Below are positions 16,556 through 25,207 of a stretch of DNA of 64,000 bases, one piece after another. Under the pieces are notes generated by a model. The model searched no databases and was not told the DNA's origin. It worked only from the letters and a program-made list of their open reading frames with translations. A program made the translations under genes and the position numbers. The first letter of the stretch is position 1; each line of letters begins with the position of its first letter. Location: contig OZ223195.1 of assembly GCA_965140355.1 (NCBI GenBank), forward strand, positions 124,001 through 188,000, given 5' to 3'. The DNA is from Acetobacterium sp965140355 (lineage in GTDB: Bacteria; Bacillota; Clostridia; Eubacteriales; Eubacteriaceae).

Positions 16556-17737
16556 TTAATCATGTTCAATTTCTTTAATTTTATAGGGATCGATTGTTGG
16601 TTCAGGAAGCGCCTTTTTTGTATTGTGATCAAGGATTAAGCTTTTACATAGTTCAATTGTTTTACTCATCGATCGTTTTTGGGCTTCTTCTGACATATTT
16701 TCTGACATTCTTTTAATAATATATTTATTTTCAAACAAAAAATCAACCATTGAGGTTAAATCTTTAATTTTATCAATTTTAATAGCCATCCCACCATCAA
16801 CCAAATAATCAGCATTCTCTTCTTCTTGTCCAGGATAGTAAAAAGGGATAATCATCGGAATGTTTTTAACAATGGCCTCAGTTGTTGTTAATCCACCGGG
16901 TTTAGAAATAATAGCATCGGACAAATCCATTAATTCCGAGATATTGTTAACAAAACCATAAATTTCAACAATTTTATCTGGAGAGCCTTCCTTGGAGTAG
17001 AGATTTTTGATATCTTTTTGGGTTTTGGCATTATTGCCGCAAACAGCGATGATTCGAATTTTTTCCTTAACTTTTAGTAACGAGGAAAAAGCTTTTTCCA
17101 TTTGTTTGCTACCTAAACTTCCGGCCATTAATAAAATGGTGCCGGCAATCTCTGTGATTTCTTTATGTTCCAGATGGTTATTTTTTAAAAATGTCTGACG
17201 AATAGGTATCCCATAAGGAAATATTATTTCCTCAGAGACACCTTTTTCGACCATTGTTTGTTTGGTATAATCGCTACCGACAACATAGGCATCAATCATT
17301 TTTTTCAAATAAAGGGTGTGAATTTTGTAATCCGTAACAATTGACAGAACCGGCACGTTAAAGGCATGATGTTCTTTGAGGGTGCCTAAAACATTGGTTA
17401 CAAAAGGGTGGGTTGTAATGATCAAATCCGGTTGACCGGCGCTGATTAGAGGAACTATGTCGGGATTCATAATTCGCGTAAGTACCTGAAAAATACCTTG
17501 TTGAAAGCGATTCATGTTATTAAATTGGTTATACATTTGTTCATAAAGTTTAGGTGCATTGACAACAATTTGTTGATAGCCCTTTGTAATAAGACGGTCA
17601 AGAGTAATATTCGTTTCTTTGAACGCATCGTAGACTTCTGTCTCGTATCCGGCTTCATCAAGGGATTCTTTTAAAGATTGCGCGGCTAAATTGTGACCCG
17701 CGCCTGTTGAAGCTGTAAAAATAAATACTTTTGACAT
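16556..17737 (-). CDS. MGDG-synthase/UgtP-type lipid glycosyltransferase
   Basis: GT28-family glycosyltransferase that adds sugar from a nucleotide donor to diacylglycerol or a related lipid carrier on the inner face of the membrane. The N-terminal MGDG-synthase domain is marked by TASTGAGHNLAAQSL. The C-terminal UDP-sugar-binding domain contains LMAGSLGSKQMEKAF and the donor-binding SKPGGLTTTEA with E-A. Length of 393 is normal for UgtP-like enzymes. The sugar and acceptor cannot be fixed from sequence. It follows a 51-residue membrane protein by 8 bases and precedes valS by 18 bases. Confidence 0.85.
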   Translation of the reverse strand: MSKVFIFTASTGAGHNLAAQSLKESLDEAGYETEVYDAFKETNITLDRLITKGYQQIVVNAPKLYEQMYNQFNNMNRFQQGIFQVLTRIMNPDIVPLISAGQPDLIITTHPFVTNVLGTLKEHHAFNVPVLSIVTDYKIHTLYLKKMIDAYVVGSDYTKQTMVEKGVSEEIIFPYGIPIRQTFLKNNHLEHKEITEIAGTILLMAGSLGSKQMEKAFSSLLKVKEKIRIIAVCGNNAKTQKDIKNLYSKEGSPDKIVEIYGFVNNISELMDLSDAIISKPGGLTTTEAIVKNIPMIIPFYYPGQEEENADYLVDGGMAIKIDKIKDLTSMVDFLFENKYIIKRMSENMSEEAQKRSMSKTIELCKSLILDHNTKKALPEPTIDPYKIKEIEHD

Positions 17738-17745
17738 AATAAACC

Positions 17746-17901
17746 CTAATCTTCGAAATCTTTAGTAAATTTGTAATTGACGCGCATCAATTTCCCACCC
17801 ATGACTTCTTCTTTTCTTTTTCCGACAAAATAGATTCCACCAAAAACCATTAACATACCTGCGACAACCGCAGAAAATCCGATAAATATTTTTTTTAACA
17901 T
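17746..17901 (-). CDS. small single-span membrane protein (51 aa)
   Basis: A short gene with ATG at 17901 and a good ribosome binding site, GGAGG, six bases upstream. The 51-residue product begins MLKKIFIGFSAVVAGMLMVFGG, giving one hydrophobic helix (about residues 5-25) after two lysines. A basic tail follows (KRKEEVMGG) with an acidic end (KDFED). It lies between proB and the lipid glycosyltransferase, 8 bases before the latter, so it is almost certainly in the same operon. I do not recognise a family. A role near the membrane, such as a partner of the glycosyltransferase, is a guess from position only. Confidence 0.7.
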   Translation of the reverse strand: MLKKIFIGFSAVVAGMLMVFGGIYFVGKRKEEVMGGKLMRVNYKFTKDFED

Positions 17902-17915
17902 CAGAACCTCCATAA

Positions 17916-18740
17916 TTAATCTTGATTAGTATCATTAGACTTTGAATTTTTTAAAAAAATAGTTCCAATTTCTTGTCCGTCTAGTATATCATATAATACT
18001 TTGCAATCATCACCCGAAGCGATGATGACATCAATACTGCGATTAGTGGCATATTTAGCAGCATCTAATTTTGTGATCATTCCGCCGGTACCTAAACAAG
18101 TTATTGAACTGCCGGCACTTTTCAAAATGTTTTTATCCACTTGATGGACGGTTCTAATTAACTGAGCATCCTTATTAAGTGATGGATTATCATCATAAAG
18201 CCCATCAACATCGGATAAGATAATTAGTAGGTCAGCACCAACGAGATCAGCTGTCATCGCCGAAAGGATATCATTATCACCGAAACATTCTTCTTGAATT
18301 TCATCCGTAGCAATACAATCATTTTCATTTACAATTGGAATGATGCCATCATCAATAAGAGCGTTAAAGGTGTTCACCGCATTATTTCGTTTGATGTTAT
18401 GTTTAAAGACATCTTTCGTTAATAAAATTTGACCGACGGTTTGGTGATATTCATCGAAAAACTTGTGATAAATGCGCATCAATAAACCTTGCCCCACCGA
18501 TGCTGCGGCTTGTTTTTCCTTAAGTGTTTTGGGACGCTCTTTTAACTTCATACGGTTCATGCCGGCGCCAATTGCTCCTGATGAGACAAGTACCATTCTT
18601 TTTCCACTATTTTCAAGGTCTGTTAAAACTCGTGCTAGAATTTCCAGTTTTTTAAAATCTAGCGTCCCATTCGCGTGGGTCACAGAAGTTGTTCCCATTT
18701 TAACGACAATGGTATTCGCTTCTTTAATTTTTTCTCGCAT
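17916..18740 (-). CDS. proB: glutamate 5-kinase
   Basis: First enzyme of proline synthesis: phosphorylates glutamate to gamma-glutamyl phosphate. It is an amino-acid-kinase fold protein with VVKMGTTSV at the N terminus, VSSGAIGAGM, the glutamate-binding NENDCIATDE segment, and LGTGGMITKLDAAK. I choose ATG 18740 (MREKIKEANTIVVKMG), which has AGGAG eight bases upstream, over earlier in-frame codons. The 274-residue product lacks the C-terminal PUA domain found in E. coli ProB; such short forms are normal in Firmicutes. proA, its usual neighbour, is not in the window. A promoter lies just upstream. Confidence 0.93.
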   Translation of the reverse strand: MREKIKEANTIVVKMGTTSVTHANGTLDFKKLEILARVLTDLENSGKRMVLVSSGAIGAGMNRMKLKERPKTLKEKQAAASVGQGLLMRIYHKFFDEYHQTVGQILLTKDVFKHNIKRNNAVNTFNALIDDGIIPIVNENDCIATDEIQEECFGDNDILSAMTADLVGADLLIILSDVDGLYDDNPSLNKDAQLIRTVHQVDKNILKSAGSSITCLGTGGMITKLDAAKYATNRSIDVIIASGDDCKVLYDILDGQEIGTIFLKNSKSNDTNQD

Positions 18741-18774
18741 ACATAATCTCCTATGTTTTATATCCTGGTTAATT

Positions 18775-18802
18775 ATTATATCAAACAATGATAAAACATC
18801 AA
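18775..18802 (-). promoter_or_regulatory. candidate proB promoter
   Basis: On the minus strand TTGATG (complement of 18797-18802) and a perfect TATAAT (complement of 18775-18780) are separated by 16 bases, about 35 bases before the proB start and right after the nrdJ region. Confidence 0.5.
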
Positions 18803-18816
18803 AATCTTTTTTATGA

Positions 18817-21765
18817 TTAGCTGCATCCCGTTGTTGTTCCACAGTCTAAACACAATTTACAGGTTCCATTTTGCATCATTCGGTCACTGCCGCAATGGCT
18901 GCACGTTTCGCCGTACAATACTTCGCCAGAAACGTCTTTGTTATACGATGGGGAGATATTATGATCGTGACTGACACTTTTTACCAGATTATTTTTATTC
19001 ATAATAGTAAAATTCTTTGGTTTAACCTGACAATTTGAAAAATCACCATGTTCGATATCGATCACTTTACTCATCAAGTCAGAAATTGATGAGGCAAATT
19101 TAATGTAAGGGTGGCGTGAAACAAAACCAGATGGTTCGTATTTTTGACCTCTGAGCATCTTAGAAATTTGATCAGGTGGTATATGATATTGGAGCATGTT
19201 TGAGATGGATTTTGATAAAGACGCCAGTAAACCCTTAACAACGGTTCCTTCTTTATCGGTTGATACAAATATTTCTGCAATTCCGCCATCTTCGTAAAAA
19301 CCAATGGTAATATAAAGTTCGATATCACCAATTTTGGCTGCGTGTGTTCGACTGAGTCGCATACCTTCCGGTCGCACCCGATTAAGTGCAGTGGTCGCAC
19401 CTGATTTGACTAAAGCTAACAATTCGTCATAGTTATATTCTTCTAAAGCCTTCTCATGATCATCGGCCATGCCTGAACTCAACGGTTGGGAGGCCTTACA
19501 AGCATCACGATAAACAGCGATTGCTTTGGTTCCAGTTCGATAAGCCAATAAGTGTATATCTTCGACGTCCTCAACTGAGGCGTCATTGGGTAAATTAACT
19601 GTTTTTGAAACCGAACCACTGATCATCGGGGTTATTGATGAAACCATTAATACGTGTCCCATTGGCGAAATAGTGTTGGCGGTGTCAAAAATTGGTAAAT
19701 GTTCGGGTTTAATATGAGGCGATCCAGAAACACCCTCATGAAGAAAATAACCGCGATCATCTTTTTCCAGTAAATAAGTTAGAATTTCGCCCACTTCCTT
19801 TTCGCTGTAATTCAGATTGTAAAGAGCTGTTTCCATAACGGGATTCACGATCTCCATTGAGCCCCCTCCAATAAGCTTTTTAAAGACAACATGATTATAG
19901 AAGGGTTCAACTGAAGTAGCGCCACAGTCCATGGCAAATGAAATCGTCCCCGTTGGTGCAATCACCGATACCTGAGCGTTTCGATAGCCATAAACTTCAC
20001 CAGTTTCTTCGGCCAACTTCCAGGCATTTTTCAGTTGAGCACTAAGATCATTAAAACCCATCTGTTGAAGCAATTTATGATTGATTTTGATTGGTTCATA
20101 ATAGATTTCTTCATAGGCATCGGACCGTGCTCCGGCAACGCGGCTATGGTTTCGAATAACACGTTTCATATGGGATTCATTAATTGCATATTTAGGAAAC
20201 GCACCAACTTTTCCAGCCATTAAGCTTGAAACATAATAGGAGGTTCCCGTTAAAACGCCGGTAATTCCGGCAATCAGATTCCGACTTTCGGCAGAATCAT
20301 ATGGGTAACCTAAAGCCAGCAACAAAGAAGCGGCATTTGCGATCCCAAGTCCGGTAGTTCTGAACAGATAACTCTTTCTGGCTACATCTTTTGTTGGAAA
20401 TTGACCATGATAAATAGAACCTTCTAGAGCACATTGAATTAATCCGATCAAATGTATGTAACTGTCGATGTCGATGCTATTATCTTCCTGATTATAAAAT
20501 TTGAAAATGTTAATTGAAGCCAGATTACAGGCGGTATCATCCAGAAAAGCGTATTCGGAACACGGATTGGTTGCATTAATACGATTAGCTTTTTCATTAA
20601 TATTTCCATTTTCACCACCGGGGCACGTATGCCAGCTATTAAAAATGTCATCAAACTGGATCCCGGGATCTGCACATTCCCAAGTTGCCTGGTTTAAATG
20701 TTTCCATAAATCGTGTACGGAAACTTCCCGATCAACACGATTATCGACACGACCACGTAATTTTATTTTATGATCGGGTTCCTGTTTTAAATTTAGTACC
20801 GCTTGCATAAATTCAGCATTTAAACGGACCGAGTTATTACTGTTTTGGCCACTGACAGTTTGGTAGGCTTCGCCATCCATAGAGAGGTCGTACCCCATTT
20901 TTCCCAAAGCCCGTACTTTTTGTTCCTCTTTTACCTTCCAATTAATAAATGTATCTATTTCTGGATGATCAATATCGACAATTACCATTTTGGCAGCTCT
21001 ACGGGTAGTTCCACCAGACTTGATTGCGCCGGCATTGCGATCTAAGCCTTGGAGAAAACTCATCATTCCAGATGATTGTCCGCCACTGGTTAGACTTTCG
21101 TTAATGCCTCGCAGGCTTGAAAAATTAGTGCCTACGCCAGACCCGCCTTTAAATAATTTTGTTTCACTGACATAATGTTCAGAAATCGAATGCTCACCTA
21201 ATAAACGATCCTGAATTGATAGGATAAAACAGGCACTTGCTTGAGTCCTCGTATATCGATCTTCCGATTCCATCACGGTTCCGGTTTTTTCATCATAGTA
21301 ATACAAATCGTCTTTAGAACCAGAAATTTTGTAGTTCCGCATAAGCCCTGTGTTAAACCATTGTGGTGAGTTGGGAGCCCACATCTGCATTAAAAAGGCA
21401 TAAACCAGTTCATCATAATAGATTTGCCATTCTTCATCGGTATCGATTAGACCTTCTTCCTTAATCGCATCTGCCCAAAAACCAATAAGACGGTCTGCTA
21501 TTTCTCTCATACTATGCTCATAACCAAATTGATTTGGGACACCTTTTCTGCGGAAATATTTCGTTGCAATTATATTACAGGCATTCTGAGAATAATGTGC
21601 GGGAAACTCTAAGTTTTTCATTTCGTAGATAATTTCGCCAGTCTGATAATTTTTTAAACTCACATCAACAGTTTGCCATTGAAATAGATCATAAACTGTT
21701 TTATCGGTATTCTTCTCCAGCTCTTTTGTAAATGCTCGTTTAAATAACTGATTTAGTTCTTTCAT
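18817..21765 (-). CDS. nrdJ: adenosylcobalamin-dependent ribonucleotide reductase (class II)
   Basis: Makes deoxyribonucleotides for DNA synthesis using a B12-generated radical, so it works with or without oxygen. The active-site segment NPCSE (thiyl cysteine and glutamate) is present, with NSPQWFNTG and SACFILSIQD upstream, the latter providing one of the redox cysteines. The C-terminal tail carries a zinc-type or redox cysteine cluster, CSHCG...CKLCLDCGTTTGC. The 982-residue length includes the extended C-terminal region (TSCPD-like domain) usual in bacterial NrdJ. The ATG at 21765 has GAGAGGAA upstream. A good promoter with an NrdR-like box precedes it. No cobalamin riboswitch is seen. The neighbouring proB is on its own promoter. 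Confidence 0.97.
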   Translation of the reverse strand: MKELNQLFKRAFTKELEKNTDKTVYDLFQWQTVDVSLKNYQTGEIIYEMKNLEFPAHYSQNACNIIATKYFRRKGVPNQFGYEHSMREIADRLIGFWADAIKEEGLIDTDEEWQIYYDELVYAFLMQMWAPNSPQWFNTGLMRNYKISGSKDDLYYYDEKTGTVMESEDRYTRTQASACFILSIQDRLLGEHSISEHYVSETKLFKGGSGVGTNFSSLRGINESLTSGGQSSGMMSFLQGLDRNAGAIKSGGTTRRAAKMVIVDIDHPEIDTFINWKVKEEQKVRALGKMGYDLSMDGEAYQTVSGQNSNNSVRLNAEFMQAVLNLKQEPDHKIKLRGRVDNRVDREVSVHDLWKHLNQATWECADPGIQFDDIFNSWHTCPGGENGNINEKANRINATNPCSEYAFLDDTACNLASINIFKFYNQEDNSIDIDSYIHLIGLIQCALEGSIYHGQFPTKDVARKSYLFRTTGLGIANAASLLLALGYPYDSAESRNLIAGITGVLTGTSYYVSSLMAGKVGAFPKYAINESHMKRVIRNHSRVAGARSDAYEEIYYEPIKINHKLLQQMGFNDLSAQLKNAWKLAEETGEVYGYRNAQVSVIAPTGTISFAMDCGATSVEPFYNHVVFKKLIGGGSMEIVNPVMETALYNLNYSEKEVGEILTYLLEKDDRGYFLHEGVSGSPHIKPEHLPIFDTANTISPMGHVLMVSSITPMISGSVSKTVNLPNDASVEDVEDIHLLAYRTGTKAIAVYRDACKASQPLSSGMADDHEKALEEYNYDELLALVKSGATTALNRVRPEGMRLSRTHAAKIGDIELYITIGFYEDGGIAEIFVSTDKEGTVVKGLLASLSKSISNMLQYHIPPDQISKMLRGQKYEPSGFVSRHPYIKFASSISDLMSKVIDIEHGDFSNCQVKPKNFTIMNKNNLVKSVSHDHNISPSYNKDVSGEVLYGETCSHCGSDRMMQNGTCKLCLDCGTTTGCS

Positions 21766-21814
21766 TTTTATGTTCCTCTCTGTATTAAATACATGATATT
21801 GCGATGAAAATTAT

Positions 21815-21843
21815 ATTATAAACATAGATGTAGTGTTTCGCAA
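21815..21843 (-). promoter_or_regulatory. nrdJ promoter with NrdR-like box
   Basis: TTGCGA (complement of 21838-21843) and TATAAT (complement of 21815-21820) are 17 bases apart on the minus strand. Between them lies ACACTACATCTATG (complement of 21823-21836), whose left half matches the NrdR box consensus ACACTATAT. Only one clear box is seen; NrdR usually uses two. A near-palindrome TGTATTAAATACA (21781-21793) lies downstream. Confidence 0.5.
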
Positions 21844-21895
21844 TATATTTTTATATATTTCAATCGATACTTCTTATTAACGTCTAAGAGCAAAC

Positions 21896-21919
21896 AAAAA
21901 GGCTCATTACCGAGCCTTT
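21896..21919 (-). terminator. terminator after plsY
   Basis: An 8-bp stem AAAGGCTC / GAGCCTTT (21912-21919 and 21898-21905), followed on the minus strand by a T run. It ends the ptb-iorAB-plsY transcript before nrdJ. Confidence 0.8.
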
Positions 21920-21938
21920 AGCAAATAGAAGACGATGA

Positions 21939-22556
21939 TTATTTGTTTTTCATTTTAACTTTTTGTCCCAGTTTACTTTCTTTCCCTTGAATGATCCTGC
22001 CGATATTTTTACGATGCTGAAATAAACTAAAAAGACATAAAACAAAAGTAAAAACAATTTCAGTTATTGTACGACTGAAAAGCAATGCAAAAATCGGTAA
22101 CATTGTCATTCCAACCATGGAAGTGAGTGAGACCATTTTCCAAATACCTAAAAAGATCAGGCCAATCATAATCGCAATAATCGCAATCTGCCAATCATAT
22201 GCCAAAAATACACCCAGTGAAGTTGCTGTGCCTTTGCCGCCCCGAAACTGTAAAAATGCTGGCCAATTATGACCTGCGACAACAGCAACGCCGCCTAGAA
22301 CAAGAAAAACTTCAGTTAAGTTTAAGGCATATCGACCGACCATAATTACCAGACAGCCTTTTAGGGCATCTAAAACAAATACTGGAATGGCGACATTTTT
22401 ACCCATTACTCGCAAGACATTGGTGGTACCGGCATTGCCACTGCCATAGTTACGAACATCTTCATTTTTCAAGAACTTTACAAGAATGTAGGCAAAATTT
22501 AGATTTCCGATTAAATAAGCGGCAACAACAAAAACAATTCCAATAATTATTGACAT
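21939..22556 (-). CDS. plsY: glycerol-3-phosphate acyltransferase PlsY
   Basis: Integral membrane enzyme that transfers an acyl group from acyl phosphate to glycerol 3-phosphate, starting phospholipid synthesis. It shows the three PlsY motifs: GSGNAGTTNVLRVMG, a central AGHNWPAFLQFRGGKGTAT and the C-terminal QHRKNIGRI. Five or more hydrophobic spans fill the 205 residues. It follows the Cys-rich protein by 12 bases and closes the ior transcript. Its acyl-phosphate substrate makes the neighbourhood of a phosphotransacylase-type gene intriguing, but PlsY normally takes long-chain acyl phosphate from PlsX, so this is only an association. Confidence 0.95.
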   Translation of the reverse strand: MSIIIGIVFVVAAYLIGNLNFAYILVKFLKNEDVRNYGSGNAGTTNVLRVMGKNVAIPVFVLDALKGCLVIMVGRYALNLTEVFLVLGGVAVVAGHNWPAFLQFRGGKGTATSLGVFLAYDWQIAIIAIMIGLIFLGIWKMVSLTSMVGMTMLPIFALLFSRTITEIVFTFVLCLFSLFQHRKNIGRIIQGKESKLGQKVKMKNK

Positions 22557-22568
22557 ATCACGACCCCT

Positions 22569-22850
22569 TTATACATTAGATTTAGTTGTTTTGAGCTGTT
22601 CAATAAGCGTTGTCAGTTTTTCTAACACCCCATCGTAATTTTCCTTTAAGTGAGGATAACTACAATTACTGCAATTTTTGATTCCCTTTTGTGTATACGT
22701 AAAATTACCGCCGCAATTTTCACCTAATGCATATAGGGGACAATAACAAAATAGGCAATTAAAATTTTCTTGATTATCGATTTGGTGACAAGGAAAATAC
22801 TCGCATTTTTGGTGTTGATAAAACTTAAAATTTGTATTATTCATTTTCAT
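22569..22850 (-). CDS. cysteine-rich small domain protein
   Basis: A 93-residue protein with the Cys-rich small-domain pattern (PF04071-like): CEYFPCH, FNCLFCYCPLY, CGGNFTY and CSNCSYPH. Nine cysteines in the first 70 residues suggest binding of a metal or Fe-S cluster. The tail is a short helix. Family members occur in anaerobes, sometimes near cobalamin or ferredoxin-linked enzymes; no function is established. It lies 2 bases after iorB and 12 before plsY, so it belongs to the operon. Confidence 0.8.
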   Translation of the reverse strand: MKMNNTNFKFYQHQKCEYFPCHQIDNQENFNCLFCYCPLYALGENCGGNFTYTQKGIKNCSNCSYPHLKENYDGVLEKLTTLIEQLKTTKSNV

Positions 22851-22852
22851 TG

Positions 22853-23425
22853 TTATACAGCTTTCATCCCTGAATGCAGGGCTTTAATATTTATATCTTT
22901 GAATTGTGGCTTGACATTTTCAATGATGATCTTATCCCAGTCAATATCAGTCAATCCCATGGATTTAATAATAGAGCCGAGCAGGATTACGTTCATTACC
23001 TTGATATTCCCCATTTCTTCAGCAATTTTTGTCGCGTTCATCACGCGAACGTTAACTTTGCTTTTTATCTCTTCGAGAATATTAGGAGGGTAGTTATTAG
23101 CTCCAATAATAACTGAAAGGGGGAAAATTTCAGTGTCATTAACAATCATTTTTCCACTCGGTTTCAAATATTCCTGTGATCGTAGTCCTTCCATTTTTTC
23201 GAAAGCAACGACGATATCAGCACTCCCAATCTCAATAACCGGTGATTGAACATGATCACCATAACGAACCAACGAAGAAACAGAGCCGCCACGTTGACTC
23301 ATTCCATGAATCTCACTCATTTTGACATCAAAACCGGCTTCCATTAATCCTGTTGTCAGAAGTTTGGCAGCTAAAATTGTACCTTGACCACCAACACCAA
23401 CTAAGACAATATTTTTTGTTTCCAT
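22853..23425 (-). CDS. iorB: indolepyruvate:ferredoxin oxidoreductase beta subunit
   Basis: Small subunit of the enzyme that oxidatively decarboxylates aryl 2-oxo acids to aryl-acetyl-CoA and reduces ferredoxin. It is a POR-gamma-type protein starting with VGVGGQGTILAAKLL, then KMSEIHGMSQRGGSV, the segment characteristic of IorB. The 190-residue length is normal. It abuts iorA (start at 23425, iorA stop at 23426), so translation is coupled. Confidence 0.95.
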   Translation of the reverse strand: METKNIVLVGVGGQGTILAAKLLTTGLMEAGFDVKMSEIHGMSQRGGSVSSLVRYGDHVQSPVIEIGSADIVVAFEKMEGLRSQEYLKPSGKMIVNDTEIFPLSVIIGANNYPPNILEEIKSKVNVRVMNATKIAEEMGNIKVMNVILLGSIIKSMGLTDIDWDKIIIENVKPQFKDINIKALHSGMKAV

Positions 23426-25207
23426 CTATCTCACCTCCAGTTCAATGGCTTGTTTGGGACAGATTTGTAAACAAACACCGCAGCCAACACAAGAATCTTT
23501 AAGAATTCCAGATTTCTTATTAGAAATGTCAAAAGCTAATGCTGGACATCCTGATTTTAAGCATTTTTTGCAGCCAATACATTTTTCAGTGTTAACGGTA
23601 CAAAAGTTTTTAAAGGCCGTTGGAAATTCATCAACATCTTGAGATGAGAATTTCTTAAGAGCGCAGGGCCAACGGGTAATAATTACGGCTGGTCCATCAA
23701 CTTCCAATCCCCATTCAATAGCATCTTTGACAATCTTGAGATTGTTGGGATCAATCGAAATCAGATTTTTAACGCCGCAAGCTTTCACCATTGCTTCGAT
23801 ATCAATAATTGGAGAAGTAGCCCCTTTTAAATCATATCCAGTGCCTGGATTTTGTTGATGACCGGTCATTCCGGTAATCCGATTATCTAATATAATTGTT
23901 AAAGTATTGCTTTTATTATAGGTAACATCCATAAGGCTAGTAATTCCAGAATGGAAGAATGTTGAATCGCCCAGAATTGATACCACCTTTTTTGAATGGT
24001 CACCCTTAATATCAAATGCTTTTTGTACGCCATGTCCGGCACTGATACTCGCACCCATACAAATCATAGCATCAGTAGCATTATATGGAGGCATCAGTCC
24101 TAATGAATAACAGCCGATATCACTAAAAATCATCAGATCTTTTCGGCGTCCTAATTCGTAAAATACACCGCGATGTGGACATCCGGCACAAAATGCTGGA
24201 GGCCGTGGCAGAACCATTTCGGGATTGGGTTTAATGACAGTGGCTACTTCGTCTAAAAGGGCATTTCTAATACGATCCGGAGTCAACTCACCCATGGTTG
24301 GAAGTTTGTCTTTGCCAATACAATTAATACCAGCGGCTTTGATTTCTTTTTCCATGATGGGGTCATTTTCTTCAAAAATGTAAAGCGTTTTTTTATCTTT
24401 GGCAAAGTCAGCAATTTTTTCCATTGGCAGTGGATAGCTAAATCCAATTTTAAAATAGGATGCTTCGTTTCCAAAAACTTCTTTAGCATATCGAAAAGCA
24501 ACACCCGAGCCAATAATGCCAATATCAGAGTCATTATCCTCAATATAATTTAGGGGCGTATGATTGGAATAAACTTCAAGCCGTTTTAGATTATCGGTAA
24601 GTTTAACCTGCATCCCTTTAGCAAAAGCCGGCAACGGGCAATATTTTTGGATGTTTTTTTCATAGGGCTTATCGGAAATTTCTTGACGGTCGTAACATTC
24701 AACAATTGATTTAGAATGACAAACGCGAGTAGTCATTCTGAATAATACCGGAATATCGTATTCTTCACTGACTCGATAAGCTTCTTTTATCATATCCTTT
24801 GCTTCTTGGCTGTCTGAAGGTTCGAACAGACAAACCTTAGCGTGGCGGGCATAATTACGATTATCCTGCTCATTTTGAGATGAATGCATCCCCGGTTCAT
24901 CAGCAGTAACCAACACTGCTCCAGCATTCACCCCTAAGTAAGCAAACGTAAATAGTGGGTCGGTGGCAACATTAACGCCAACGTGTTTCATTGCACATAA
25001 ACTTCTTACGCCGCCAATGGAGGCTCCGGCAGCTGCTTCTAATGCGACCTTTTCATTAGGAGCCCATTCTGCGACAATTTCCTTATATTTAGCCACATTT
25101 TCTAAAATTTCGGTACTTGGGGTTCCGGGATAAGCGGTGGCAAATTTTACCCCGGCCTCCCAGGCGCCTCGGGCAATGGCTTCATTTCCTGTTAACAATA
25201 GTTTCAT
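23426..25207 (-). CDS. iorA: indolepyruvate:ferredoxin oxidoreductase alpha subunit
   Basis: Catalytic subunit carrying thiamine diphosphate and iron-sulfur clusters. The N-terminal pyrimidine-binding domain begins LLTGNEAIARGAWEAGVKFATAYPGTPS. The TPP-binding domain follows later with ILGDSTFFHSG and a metal-ligand NRITGMTGHQQ. The C terminus is a two-cluster ferredoxin domain, CIGCKKCLKSGCP and CVGCGVCLQICP. CPHRG and CAGC cysteines lie near residue 340. The 593 residues match the family. Expected substrates are indolepyruvate, phenylpyruvate and related keto acids from amino-acid transamination. The start overlaps the end of the ptb-like gene by 26 bases. Confidence 0.96.
   Translation of the reverse strand: MKLLLTGNEAIARGAWEAGVKFATAYPGTPSTEILENVAKYKEIVAEWAPNEKVALEAAAGASIGGVRSLCAMKHVGVNVATDPLFTFAYLGVNAGAVLVTADEPGMHSSQNEQDNRNYARHAKVCLFEPSDSQEAKDMIKEAYRVSEEYDIPVLFRMTTRVCHSKSIVECYDRQEISDKPYEKNIQKYCPLPAFAKGMQVKLTDNLKRLEVYSNHTPLNYIEDNDSDIGIIGSGVAFRYAKEVFGNEASYFKIGFSYPLPMEKIADFAKDKKTLYIFEENDPIMEKEIKAAGINCIGKDKLPTMGELTPDRIRNALLDEVATVIKPNPEMVLPRPPAFCAGCPHRGVFYELGRRKDLMIFSDIGCYSLGLMPPYNATDAMICMGASISAGHGVQKAFDIKGDHSKKVVSILGDSTFFHSGITSLMDVTYNKSNTLTIILDNRITGMTGHQQNPGTGYDLKGATSPIIDIEAMVKACGVKNLISIDPNNLKIVKDAIEWGLEVDGPAVIITRWPCALKKFSSQDVDEFPTAFKNFCTVNTEKCIGCKKCLKSGCPALAFDISNKKSGILKDSCVGCGVCLQICPKQAIELEVR

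Noticed and set aside
18741..18842. N-terminal extension of proB to 18842
   Set aside because: The extra residues are not part of the kinase fold and the internal ATG at 18740 has AGGAG at correct distance.
21766..21895. A cobalamin riboswitch before the B12-dependent reductase
   Set aside because: No B12-box (GCCACTG-like) or long structured leader is present; the start is only about 40-50 bases after the promoter.
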